Source of the DNA: Rhodococcus sovatensis
GTDB lineage: Bacteria > Actinomycetota > Actinomycetes > Mycobacteriales > Mycobacteriaceae
Reading direction: 5' to 3'
NCBI RefSeq assembly: GCF_037327425.1
Contig: NZ_CP147846.1
Location: 5,456,001-5,520,000, forward strand
Length of the DNA: 64,000 bases
The notes under the pieces were generated by a model. It ran no database searches and was not told where the DNA came from. It saw nothing but the letters and a program-made list of their open reading frames with translations. The translations under genes and the position numbers were made by a program. This document shows positions 1 through 8,433 of this stretch, piece after piece. Each line of letters begins with the position of its first letter. Position 1 is the first letter of the stretch.

Positions 1-1052
1 TCGTCCGGCGTCTTGCACCTCACCTAGCTCAACAGGGATGGGAGGTGTCGGTGTACGGCAGAAAGGGCGCAACCAGAACTGACGACCCGTCCCTTGACAC
101 ACGTGTACGATCAATAATCACCCCGGGTGTTGAGTCAAAATCGCTATCTACTCTGTCCAGTGGACTTACCGCGAGTGCGCACGCTGCATGGATTCGTCCC
201 GACGTTGCACTAATATTGAATGTGGCAAATGGCTACTTCCTCCCGGCCCTCAAAGCCCGGAGTATCCGCACCATTGTCAATGTCGACGGTATGGAGTGGG
301 AGCGCGAGAAGTGGGGCCCGTCTGCAAAAAAAGTATTTTACAATGGTGCGAGGCTTACAGGACGGTTCGCGGACGAAATAATCTGTGACTCACTCGAAAT
401 AAAGCGTCGATGGCATAAAGAGTTTGATCGCGAAGGCCTGTTTATTCCATATGGCGGTGACGTGCCGGCCGAGCGAAACGATATTGGCGGTTACAAACCA
501 GGAAGCTACGCGCTCATGGTTGCACGGTTTGTACCTGAAAACACTGTTGCAGAGTTCATCTCAGCGGCTGAAGTTATCAGCCTCACGCACGATGTCGTGA
601 TTGTCGGAAGTTCTGGCTATGGCGGCGTATTAGAGGATCGAGTCCGCCAGCTCGCTGAAGCGTCTCCACGGGTGCATTGGCTCGGCCATTTGAGCGATGA
701 CCGTAAACTCTTCTCTCTTTGGAGCAACGCCGGTGCATATTTCCATGGCCATAGCGTGGGTGGCACCAACCCGGCCCTTGTTCAGGCGATGACGTGTGGT
801 GCGCCGATCGTCGCAAGAGATACCGTGTATAACAGAGAAGTTATGGGGACAACGGGAATCTTCTGCCCGCCAAACCCCGCCGAAATTGCCAAGTCGATAC
901 TCGCGCTGCTTGCAGACAGCGAGAAACAGAAAGTCCTAGGGGCATCGGCGATCGAAAGGGCGAAGACATCTTATTCATGGGGGGACATATGTCGGAAATA
1001 TGAAGCCGCGTTGGCCTCTGCGGCAATGAGTAGTGGCGGTCAATACGCATGA
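1..1052 (+). CDS. Glycosyltransferase family 4 with DUF1972-type N-domain (5' truncated by window)
   Basis: This is a retaining GT-B glycosyltransferase that probably adds a sugar to a lipid-linked polysaccharide intermediate in the cytoplasm. The frame is open to the window edge, and the residues before the first in-window start (VRRLAPHLAQQGWEVSVYGR) are typical of a GT4 N-terminus. The gene therefore begins upstream and the GTG at 45 is not the real start. The block VNVDGMEWEREKWG is the DUF1972 hallmark found in rhamnosyltransferase-like enzymes. The C-terminal part has HGHSVGGTNPALVQAMTCG, the nucleotide-sugar binding region, before a Rossmann-like end. The stop overlaps the next gene by ATGA, so it is the first visible member of an operon. 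The sugar specificity cannot be read from sequence. Confidence 0.85.
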   Translation, partial: VRRLAPHLAQQGWEVSVYGRKGATRTDDPSLDTRVRSIITPGVESKSLSTLSSGLTASAHAAWIRPDVALILNVANGYFLPALKARSIRTIVNVDGMEWEREKWGPSAKKVFYNGARLTGRFADEIICDSLEIKRRWHKEFDREGLFIPYGGDVPAERNDIGGYKPGSYALMVARFVPENTVAEFISAAEVISLTHDVVIVGSSGYGGVLEDRVRQLAEASPRVHWLGHLSDDRKLFSLWSNAGAYFHGHSVGGTNPALVQAMTCGAPIVARDTVYNREVMGTTGIFCPPNPAEIAKSILALLADSEKQKVLGASAIERAKTSYSWGDICRKYEAALASAAMSSGGQYA

Positions 1053-1744
1053 CGATCTCAGAACGCCTTACTAGTCGAATAATCACCAAGGTTAAAGGCG
1101 AAGAGTACACGGTCGACCCTAGGATAGGATCCGACTATCTCCTTCGAGAACTCGTCCGCCGAGTGATTATGGGTGTTCGAGGAGTAATTCGATTCAGGCG
1201 GGCCACGGCAGCGCCTTTCGTCGGACGAAACGTTAAGTTGCGGGCAAAAAGCAAGATCTTCGTACATCAGGGCGTCTCGTTCGCTGACGGGGCATACATC
1301 GACGCAATGTCCACTGATGGAGTTCGGCTGGGAAGAAATTCCACCGTCGGCAAGTACACTCGAATCGAATGCGTGGGCAGCCTAAAATACCTAGGACGCG
1401 GACTGATTGCTGGAAACAACGTGGGATTGGGTACCGATTCCTTTTACGGGTGTGCTGGTGGGATTGAAATCGGCGATGACACCATTATCGGAAACTTTTG
1501 TTCATTCCACTCCGAGAACCATATCGCAAGTTCTCTCGATGTACCCATTCGAGAACAGGGAGTTAGTCATAGCGGCATCGTAATTGGAAGAGGGTGCTGG
1601 ATTGGTGCACGTGTCACGATCCTCGATGGAGCGACAATTGGAGATGGCTGTATCATTGCAGCCGGGGCTGTCGTGACGGCTGGTAGATACGCGGACAACT
1701 CTATCTATGGTGGGGTTCCTGCGAAACTCTTGAAAGCGCGTTGA
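1049..1744 (+). CDS. Hexapeptide-repeat (LbH) acyltransferase
   Basis: This is a probable O- or N-acetyltransferase that decorates a sugar of the surface polysaccharide. Residues from about 75 to 225 carry the imperfect hexapeptide repeats of a left-handed beta-helix, such as IGDDTIIGNFCSFHSENH and IGRGCWIGARVTIL. It ends in the usual GGVPAKLLK tail of the maltose/serine acetyltransferase superfamily. The His in the SENH segment is a candidate catalytic base. The N-terminal 70 residues are basic and not recognisable. The ATG lies in an ATGA overlap with the preceding glycosyltransferase, and the next gene starts 2 bases after its stop. It could act on sialic-acid-like, glucose or rhamnose residues; the acceptor is unknown. 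Confidence 0.85.
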   Translation: MTISERLTSRIITKVKGEEYTVDPRIGSDYLLRELVRRVIMGVRGVIRFRRATAAPFVGRNVKLRAKSKIFVHQGVSFADGAYIDAMSTDGVRLGRNSTVGKYTRIECVGSLKYLGRGLIAGNNVGLGTDSFYGCAGGIEIGDDTIIGNFCSFHSENHIASSLDVPIREQGVSHSGIVIGRGCWIGARVTILDGATIGDGCIIAAGAVVTAGRYADNSIYGGVPAKLLKAR

Positions 1745-1745
1745 G

Positions 1746-2933
1746 ATGAAGGCATCCATGTCTGTATTAATTTCGCACCCTTCTCCTGACCTATATGGAT
1801 CCGATCTCCAGCTATTAGAGACCGTCGAAGCCCTAGTAGCTGACGGTCATACGGTGCGTGTTGTGCTCCCCGCAACGGGTCCACTGGAGAGTCGAATAGT
1901 AGCTCGCGGCGCATCAGTACAGATTTTTGATTTTCCAGTAAGCAGAAAATCGCTTCTGAGTATCACGGGAATCCCCGTATATATACTCAAGAGTGTTGTA
2001 GCAGCATTCAAGATATTTCGGATTCTTCGGAAAATCAGGCCAAATGTTGTATACGCAAACACATTGACTACTCCAGTTTGGTTTCTATCGGAACTTTTAG
2101 CCGGAACCCCGGTTATATGTCATGTCCATGAGGCTGAACAATCGAACCAGAGAACGGTAAGGTATGCACTACTTCTTCCTCTGACTCTCTGCCGAACGAT
2201 CATTGTGAACAGTAGGGCGTCCCGCGAGGTGATTGTAACGTCGCTTCCGCGCCTAGAGAAACGTGCGAAAGTGGTGTATAACGGAATTCCTCACGATGAC
2301 AAAAAACCCCCGTCGGCAGCACCTGAGGGCGGACACTTCAGGCTGGCACTCGTCGGTCGTTTGTCGCCGAGAAAGGGTACCGATATTGCATTGGAAGCCG
2401 TTGCCCTCCTCATATCTCAACAATATGACGTCTCTATAACGCTGTATGGCGATTTCTATCCAGGCTACGAATGGTTCGACGCAGATCTCAGGGAACGCGC
2501 TGCGCGACCTGACCTTGCAGGTAGAGTCCATTTTGCCGGGTACGTCAAGGACGCCCGAGCTAAGCTTGCGGACGCTGATATCGTGCTGGTGCCATCACTT
2601 GCCGAACCTTTTGGAAATGTTGCCGTTGAGGCCCAGCTTGCGAACCGACCCTTGATTGCATCACGAGTTCAAGGACTGTCGGAAATAGTGACTGACGGCG
2701 AGACCGGCACCCTTTGTCAGCCTGGGAACGCAAAGGAACTGGCAACAGCGGTGTCTCGATTAATTGATAACTGGAGCTCGGCATTGCGAATGGCGGAAAA
2801 TAGCTACAGTAGCGCCGCGGAACGCTTTGGAGTAGAACGCTATCAGGCTCAGGTTCTCCACGAGGTTTCATCGTTGGCTGTCGCCCCCCGGCGCTCAAGC
2901 GTTCTCCAAATTTTTGACGGGAGAAGGTCGTGA
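1746..2933 (+). CDS. Glycosyltransferase family 4
   Basis: This is a GT-B fold glycosyltransferase of about 395 residues. The N-terminal domain begins with the usual beta-strand (SVLISHPSPDLYGSDLQLLE). The C-terminal GT1/GT4 domain starts near residue 200 with LALVGRLSPRKGTDIALEAV. The catalytic-site signature follows as VPSLAEPFGNVAVEAQLANR, where the E-x7-E spacing binds the nucleotide sugar. It belongs to the same tightly packed operon, and the following gene's GTG overlaps its stop (GTGA). Base composition is A/T-rich at third codon positions, like the rest of 1-9.6 kb. The transferred sugar is unknown. Confidence 0.88.
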   Translation: MKASMSVLISHPSPDLYGSDLQLLETVEALVADGHTVRVVLPATGPLESRIVARGASVQIFDFPVSRKSLLSITGIPVYILKSVVAAFKIFRILRKIRPNVVYANTLTTPVWFLSELLAGTPVICHVHEAEQSNQRTVRYALLLPLTLCRTIIVNSRASREVIVTSLPRLEKRAKVVYNGIPHDDKKPPSAAPEGGHFRLALVGRLSPRKGTDIALEAVALLISQQYDVSITLYGDFYPGYEWFDADLRERAARPDLAGRVHFAGYVKDARAKLADADIVLVPSLAEPFGNVAVEAQLANRPLIASRVQGLSEIVTDGETGTLCQPGNAKELATAVSRLIDNWSSALRMAENSYSSAAERFGVERYQAQVLHEVSSLAVAPRRSSVLQIFDGRRS

Positions 2934-3925
2934 CCGAGAATCACGTTGGATATCCAGTAGTCGAGAACGAAAGTTCGACCAAGCGGTGCATCTCTGTCGT
3001 GATGGTCACCTACAACAGTCGAGATCTTCTGAGCGAAAGTCTCAAACCATTGGTTGATGCGAGTGAGTTCCAGATAATCGTTGTTGACAATGCATCTCAC
3101 GATGGCACTGCCGACCATATCAAGAAGACCTACCCTTCTGTTCTCTTGATACAGAGTGTGGTCAACCTGGGATTCGCAAAGGCGGTAAACATCGGGGCAA
3201 AGGCAGCGCTGGGTGACACAATCGTTCTCCTGAATCCGGACGCCATTGTGGGCATTGATAGCATCATGAGTCTGGATAGTACCCTGAAAGAATCAACTCA
3301 GATCGGTGTTGTCGCGCCGCTGCTAGAGCATCCTGAGCTCAACCTTTCGGTACGCGAAGCGGGTATGCAGCCGTCATTGTGGCGGATCTTTTGCCACTAT
3401 TCGGGTCTATCTAGAGTTCTTCCTCAACACAGTTTGTTTCGAGGACTATATGTCTTGCGGCGGGATCACTTTTCCTCGACGGACGTCGAGTGGGTCTCGG
3501 GTGCTTGTATGGCGGTGCCGCGTGCAGTGTGGACGAGGGAGAATGGGTTAACCGAACGATGGTTCATGTACGCGGAAGACGTCGAGTTTTGCATGCGAGT
3601 TAGGCGATCTGGACTCCGTGTCGTGCTGTCGTCCGAAAGTTCTGGCGTTCATGGGCTCGGAAAAAGCAGTAGTGTGGCAGACAAGGCGCCTGGTACTGAG
3701 TGGATGGTGAATCTTTACGAACTTTACAAGTCGGATATTGCGAGTTCTCGGATTCAGAACATCGGTTGGAAGTACGTCTTCGCTGTCGGCATGCTCACAA
3801 GAGCTATTGCGCACGGTGTACGTGCCGTTGTAAGACGTGAGAACTTCAATTCAGACCCGAACTACAAACGGTTCATGTTCTACTCACGCGAAATTCTTCG
3901 GGTCAGTTCGGCGGTCGGGAAATGA
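2930..3925 (+). CDS. Glycosyltransferase family 2 (rhamnosyltransferase-like)
   Basis: This is an inverting GT-A glycosyltransferase. ISVVMVTYNSRDLL near residue 22 is the nucleotide-binding strand. The block VVDNASHDGTADHI and then LLNPDA form the DxD-like metal site of the WbbL/RfbF rhamnosyltransferase group. Further on, WVSGACMAVPR and FMYAEDVEFCMRVRRSG give the acceptor-side ED motif. The GTG start at 2930 sits in a GTGA overlap with the previous gene, and the stop overlaps the Wzy-like gene by ATGA. WbbL-type enzymes often use dTDP-rhamnose, which fits the rmlA/rmlC genes 6 kb downstream, but specificity is an inference. Confidence 0.87.
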   Translation: MTENHVGYPVVENESSTKRCISVVMVTYNSRDLLSESLKPLVDASEFQIIVVDNASHDGTADHIKKTYPSVLLIQSVVNLGFAKAVNIGAKAALGDTIVLLNPDAIVGIDSIMSLDSTLKESTQIGVVAPLLEHPELNLSVREAGMQPSLWRIFCHYSGLSRVLPQHSLFRGLYVLRRDHFSSTDVEWVSGACMAVPRAVWTRENGLTERWFMYAEDVEFCMRVRRSGLRVVLSSESSGVHGLGKSSSVADKAPGTEWMVNLYELYKSDIASSRIQNIGWKYVFAVGMLTRAIAHGVRAVVRRENFNSDPNYKRFMFYSREILRVSSAVGK

Positions 3926-5337
3926 ACATCTTGGGAACGTCGCGCCGGGTTCAGAGTCGGCGAGAGACGCGGTTCCTAATTTTTGTCGTCGCCGCTGTGT
4001 TGATCTTGACCTTCGCTGTGCCAATATTTTTGGGACAGCTTGCGGCCCTGGTGCTGATTGTTGCTGTTGGATTATTCTCACTATCCGTGCTGCACCCTAA
4101 ATTCGCTATGGTGCTGTGGCTTACTATAAGTTGCTTCGTGCCCTTCTGGGTAGGAGTAGACAATCCGTTCTATCTACCTGCCAGTTCACTGGCTGGGTTG
4201 CTAGTACTTGGGGGTGCGTTCGCAAAGAATCCATGGAAACTATCCGGTATCGACATTGGCGTTCTTCTTATCTGCGCGATATGTCTTGTGTGCGGGATTG
4301 TGGGTTTGTCTCGCCCAGGTGATGTGACAAACGTTATGACTCAATGGCTGCTATCGTTCGTGGTTGGTCGACTGCTGCTCCAGCGCGCTGGTGTTCAATT
4401 CACCTACAGGGCGATTGCCATAGTATTCACCGCTGCGGCAGCATGTGCAATCATCGAGTTTTCGCTGGACTGGAACCCGTATTACAGCTGGGTGATTGAC
4501 AATACTCAGTTCTTGGCTTGGGGCCATGAACAAGAGCGCGGTGGGATTGTTCGTGCAGAGTGGGCATTTGGACACTCTATTGCATTGGGTTGTTCGTTGG
4601 CGATGGCTATCCCTATCGTTCTGGCGTGTGATATTCGGGCGGGCTATCGCGCCATGATGGTAACGGTATTGTTGGCAGGTACTGTCGTTTCCTTTAGTCG
4701 ATCTGGAATGTTGAGTGCAGTCTTAGCCGTGGTTTTGTCGCTGCTGTTCTATGCCGAGCGGGAGCGGACACGGGGCAAAGTTGCGCTTGTGTTGGTCCTC
4801 GGCGGGGTCGCGTGGTTTGCGGTTCCTCAGATCCTTGCCGTGTTTGCCAAAGAGGGCCGCGGCGCGACCATATCTGCTGACTACAGAGTCACGCTTATAG
4901 ATCTGATTCCATCGATGAATCCGCTCGGTTTGGCGTCAGGATACACAGAGCCATCCCAAGGGGAGTTCTATTTCCAAGGGTTCAAGTCGATTGATAGTAC
5001 CTTCGTTCTTCTTGGCGTGAGTTTTGGCTATTTGATAGCAGCAATGGCTCTATACGGTTGTGGATGGCTAATCTGGCGGGTCGTTCGCCGTACTTCTATG
5101 GCGCCCGCTATAAGTCTGCTAGCTGTCGTTCCAGCGTTGTTTACGGTTGCTCTTATAACCCAGTTCGGGTCTATTGTTTGGTTTTACTTTGGGATGGTCT
5201 CATTTCTAGTTTGGGAATCCAGGAATGTACGTTTAGTGGCTTTAAGCGGCGGTATTTTGCACCCCGCGGGACAAGATCGTAAAAATTTCAGTCAACTAAA
5301 TCCAGAAACCGCAGCGGGAGCAGCAGATGGAAGATAG
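3922..5337 (+). CDS. O-antigen ligase/polymerase-like (Wzy-type) membrane protein
   Basis: This integral membrane protein of 471 residues has about eleven to twelve hydrophobic helices. It probably polymerises or ligates lipid-linked repeat units on the outer face of the cytoplasmic membrane. A long periplasmic loop follows residue 180 (WNPYYSWVIDNTQFLAWG). The segment VSFSRSGMLSAVLAVVLS matches the conserved Ser-Arg-Ser-Gly region of the Wzy_C/O-antigen ligase family. The arginine-containing loop after ILAVFAKEGRGATISADYR is typical too. It is coupled upstream by ATGA. Together with the flippase at 7094 it suggests a Wzx/Wzy-dependent pathway. Family sequences diverge strongly, so the call rests on topology, these motifs and context. 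Confidence 0.8.
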   Translation: MNILGTSRRVQSRRETRFLIFVVAAVLILTFAVPIFLGQLAALVLIVAVGLFSLSVLHPKFAMVLWLTISCFVPFWVGVDNPFYLPASSLAGLLVLGGAFAKNPWKLSGIDIGVLLICAICLVCGIVGLSRPGDVTNVMTQWLLSFVVGRLLLQRAGVQFTYRAIAIVFTAAAACAIIEFSLDWNPYYSWVIDNTQFLAWGHEQERGGIVRAEWAFGHSIALGCSLAMAIPIVLACDIRAGYRAMMVTVLLAGTVVSFSRSGMLSAVLAVVLSLLFYAERERTRGKVALVLVLGGVAWFAVPQILAVFAKEGRGATISADYRVTLIDLIPSMNPLGLASGYTEPSQGEFYFQGFKSIDSTFVLLGVSFGYLIAAMALYGCGWLIWRVVRRTSMAPAISLLAVVPALFTVALITQFGSIVWFYFGMVSFLVWESRNVRLVALSGGILHPAGQDRKNFSQLNPETAAGAADGR

Positions 5338-6451
5338 AAAAAGAGTGCGCGTACTAGTGCTCTGGGCCGATCCCGATGCGGAGAACCTGGGATTGCAGGC
5401 CTTAGCCGCCGGCGCACGCTTGGCTGCGACGGAAATCTGGGGACCGTGTGACGTAGTGTTTCATACCCACAACACAGCCGGTACACCGCTCACGAGACTT
5501 GCGGCCCAGAGAGATTTGGCAGGCAGGCGTGGTGGAATGACTGAATACTTCAAGACATTTAACGTCATCCTGGACACCGGTGGCGGTGACAGCTTCACCG
5601 ATATATATGGATTGCGGCGGCTATTGCTAATGAAGTACGTCCGATACGCCGCAAAGAAAGCCCGTAGGCCCGTGGTAATGACGCCTCAGACAGTCGGTCC
5701 ATTCGAAACTCGTGTCGGTAAGATGGTTGGGAAGTCGATGCTGCGCGGCTGTGCATTCGTTTGCACACGCGATCCTGAGAGTGCTGCTTATGCACGGAAG
5801 CTTGGTCGGCAAGCTGATGTCGAGTCGACGGACATGGCGTTCGCTCTAGGAAAGTTGAGGCGAAGCCAGCTATACGATGTAGTAATCAATGTATCCGGTT
5901 TGCTTTGGAATCCGAATCCGCATGTCGACTATTTGGGCTACCGGTCAAGTGTAATCGAACTGATCGAAGAGTTGTCTAAGCGCGGACGAAGAATTAGTCT
6001 TCTGGCTCACGTCTTGAGTTCGAACTTGATGGATAACGACGTCCCGGCTGTCGAGGCTGCCGCCTCCGCCAGTGGAATCTCTGTCGATGTGTTGATTCCA
6101 AGAGATCTTGCGGACGTCCGCCGCATATTGGCCAGTACGGAGGTGCTGATTGGTTCACGGATGCACTCTTCGATCAATGCTTTGGCAGTCGGTACGGTGG
6201 CAATACCGTGGTCATACTCCAGAAAGTTCGCGCCGTTGATGGCATCGATTGGTTGGGACTGCACTGTCGACCTAAGGTCGGGTCTCGATCCGGTGGCCGA
6301 GACGCTTGGCCTACTGGGAAGCACGAACTTCGGGAATTTGCAGGAGTCAGTCTTGTCAGTCAATGACAGGGCAGACGCTATGATTCGGTCCTTTACCGGT
6401 TCGCCGAAATGGTCCTCAATCTCGGATGCCATGAATGGTGCGTCAGTGTGA
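5327..6451 (+). CDS. Polysaccharide pyruvyl transferase family protein
   Basis: This is a CsaB/WcaK-family transferase that would place a pyruvyl ketal on a sugar using phosphoenolpyruvate, adding negative charge to the polymer. The N-terminus LVLWADPDAENLGLQALAAG is the family's opening strand and nucleotide-like loop. DTGGGDSFTDIYG near residue 80 is the conserved glycine-rich motif, VMTPQTVGPF follows, and the C-terminal GSRMHSSINALAVGTVAIPWSY contains the highly conserved R-x-H. The ATG at 5327 has GGGAG six bases upstream and overlaps the end of the Wzy-like gene. Pyruvyl transferases are often found with FrhB-type proteins such as that at 8434-9657. Confidence 0.87.
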   Translation: MEDRKRVRVLVLWADPDAENLGLQALAAGARLAATEIWGPCDVVFHTHNTAGTPLTRLAAQRDLAGRRGGMTEYFKTFNVILDTGGGDSFTDIYGLRRLLLMKYVRYAAKKARRPVVMTPQTVGPFETRVGKMVGKSMLRGCAFVCTRDPESAAYARKLGRQADVESTDMAFALGKLRRSQLYDVVINVSGLLWNPNPHVDYLGYRSSVIELIEELSKRGRRISLLAHVLSSNLMDNDVPAVEAAASASGISVDVLIPRDLADVRRILASTEVLIGSRMHSSINALAVGTVAIPWSYSRKFAPLMASIGWDCTVDLRSGLDPVAETLGLLGSTNFGNLQESVLSVNDRADAMIRSFTGSPKWSSISDAMNGASV

Positions 6452-7119
6452 GTCGCCGAGCGCGCTCGAAGACGAGCGATCTTGAATGTATGCGGTCGTC
6501 GGTTGTTGGCCGGGTGGTCGCGCACATCTATCGGCGAGTGCCGTTTCGTTCCAGTGTGCTTAGGATGATAGTGCGGCTGGAGGGGGGAGACATGTATTCG
6601 CGGAGCCTAAGAACCGTGCTGGCTCATCATTTCGGTGTTGTTGCAGGCGAATTTAGCTATGGCTCCCTTCTTCAACCAGGCAACGCCGATGAGCGGTCTG
6701 TACTTGGCCGCTATGTATCGGTGGGTCCGGGTGTGAGGCGGATAGGAGCCGCTCATCCGCTCGACCATGTAAGTATGCATCCCTTTTGGTATAACGCAAG
6801 GCTGGGCTTTGTTGACGATTCGCAAGACGTCGCTCGGACAGGTTGCGTCATTGGTCATGATAGTTGGATTGGTGCCAATTCGATAATTCTGCCGGGTTGT
6901 AGGTCAATCGGAGTCGGCGCGGTCATTGGGGCCGGGTCGGTGGTTACCCGGGACGTCCCCGCATTTGCTGTTGTTGCAGGAAACCCAGCGCGCGTGCTGC
7001 GCTTTCGGTTCGAACCCGAGCAAGCTGCGCGAATTTTGGATAGCGAGTATTGGACGTTGGATCCCATAGAGGCACGCCGGCTACTCGATTCCTATGCTGC
7101 CAATGGCGAAACACCGTAA
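6448..7119 (+). CDS. Hexapeptide-repeat (LbH) acyltransferase, CatB/VatD-like
   Basis: This is a second acetyltransferase of the cluster. The C-terminal half has left-handed beta-helix repeats including VIGHDSWIGANSIILPG and SIGVGAVIGAGSVVTRDVP, then the AVVAGNPARVLRFRF tail characteristic of xenobiotic/sugar O-acetyltransferases. The HPLDHVSMHPFWYN segment supplies the conserved His region of that subgroup. I place the start at GTG 6448, which overlaps the stop of the pyruvyl transferase (GTGA) as other junctions in this operon do. An ATG in the same frame at 6409 lies inside the previous gene and is less likely. Substrate unknown. Confidence 0.83.
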   Translation: MSRRARSKTSDLECMRSSVVGRVVAHIYRRVPFRSSVLRMIVRLEGGDMYSRSLRTVLAHHFGVVAGEFSYGSLLQPGNADERSVLGRYVSVGPGVRRIGAAHPLDHVSMHPFWYNARLGFVDDSQDVARTGCVIGHDSWIGANSIILPGCRSIGVGAVIGAGSVVTRDVPAFAVVAGNPARVLRFRFEPEQAARILDSEYWTLDPIEARRLLDSYAANGETP

Positions 7120-8410
7120 GGGCCGCGCCGTCATCACATCGAATTCTGCAGGTCCGTCAATGGGATCGCCTCTGCTGATTTCGGTCAGTCGTGTGACGAT
7201 AATGATCATCGCCCTTGGAACGGCACCCATGATATCGAGGGAGCTTGGACCGGAGGGCCGCGGTGTGTATGCGACGTGCCTGGCTGCATTGAGCCTGTCG
7301 CCCGTCGTGGTGGGATTAGGCATTCCGATGGCTGTTCGGCGTTTGGCTTCTGTCGGAGAATTTGCCCCGGTTGTGAGGGTGTGTTATCGGATAGCGGGGC
7401 TGCTGGTCAGTCCTGCATTCGCGATTGGCGCTGTCGTTGCAATCTTCCTGCTGCCCGAGATAGCAGGTGTAGATCGAACATTGTTCTTGGTGGCGATGGG
7501 TGTGTCTGCGCTGTTCGTTGTCGTTCTTTGCGTGCAGAGCGCGCTGATAGCGAAGCAGCGGTATCGTAGCATTGCGGTCCTGCAGTTTGTTCAGCCCGGT
7601 GTAACGGCTTTTTTCGTTATTTTCTTTTGGCTATTCTCGTCATTGTCGATTAGCCATCTTATGTTGGCTTACATTGCTGGAACCGTAACCGCGGTCGCCA
7701 TTTCGCTTGGCCAGATTCGCGTATCCGTTATAGGCCCACGATTGTCTATGATTTCAATCGGACGTGAGGGAATAAAGTACGCTGGCAGCCAGATCGCGGA
7801 GACCGCTAGCAATACAATTGTACTGTTATTCGCCGCAGTCGCGATGGGTGCCCTGCAAACCGGACTACTATCAGTGGCAATGACCTTGGCCGCCATCCCG
7901 CTGGCTGGAGGCTATGCCGTTGGCTCTGCAGTCTTTAAAAACATTGCATCTGCGTCGCCCGATAGACTGCAGTATGTTCGAAGGCTTGCGATTCGAACTG
8001 CTGTATATGGCGGGTCGGTCATCGCTGTGATCCTCTCGATGGCAACGCCGATAGGAGTTCCGTTCCTTTTTGGAGCAGAATTCAGAGATTCAGTGTCGCC
8101 CGCTCTGATCTTGATTTTAGGATCTCCCCTACTCGTAGTGAATTATGTTGCTACTCAGGTTCTGGGAGCAGAGGGGCGCGGTAGGACAATGACTGTGTGT
8201 CAGCTCGCGGGAATCCTGGTCTCTCTGGTCGGCCTCTTCACGCTTTCGCCAGCGATGGGGGCAGTCGGTGGCGCCGTCGGTGTCTTGCTTGGATGGACAG
8301 TGACTATGGCCGGCAGTTTGGCTGCGCTGCGTGTGGGTCCGTCTGTACTTGTAATCGGTACTCGGGATATCAAAGCTTCATTAAAGCTCTGCCTGAAGGG
8401 TACTGTGTAG
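7094..8410 (+). CDS. Oligosaccharide flippase (Wzx-like, MOP superfamily)
   Basis: This is a multi-pass membrane protein of 438 residues with about twelve to fourteen hydrophobic helices, matching the PST/MOP exporter fold. The N-terminus has LGPEGRGVYATCLAALSL, the characteristic loop after the first helix in Wzx and MurJ-related flippases. It would move undecaprenyl-linked repeat units to the outer face. Its ATG overlaps the end of the acetyltransferase gene by 26 bases; an ATG nine bases later is an alternative start. It is the last gene of the operon on this strand, and only 23 bases separate it from the convergent FrhB-type gene. Confidence 0.82.
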   Translation: MLPMAKHRKGRAVITSNSAGPSMGSPLLISVSRVTIMIIALGTAPMISRELGPEGRGVYATCLAALSLSPVVVGLGIPMAVRRLASVGEFAPVVRVCYRIAGLLVSPAFAIGAVVAIFLLPEIAGVDRTLFLVAMGVSALFVVVLCVQSALIAKQRYRSIAVLQFVQPGVTAFFVIFFWLFSSLSISHLMLAYIAGTVTAVAISLGQIRVSVIGPRLSMISIGREGIKYAGSQIAETASNTIVLLFAAVAMGALQTGLLSVAMTLAAIPLAGGYAVGSAVFKNIASASPDRLQYVRRLAIRTAVYGGSVIAVILSMATPIGVPFLFGAEFRDSVSPALILILGSPLLVVNYVATQVLGAEGRGRTMTVCQLAGILVSLVGLFTLSPAMGAVGGAVGVLLGWTVTMAGSLAALRVGPSVLVIGTRDIKASLKLCLKGTV

Positions 8411-8433
8411 CCGTTTAATCTGCATCATCGCTG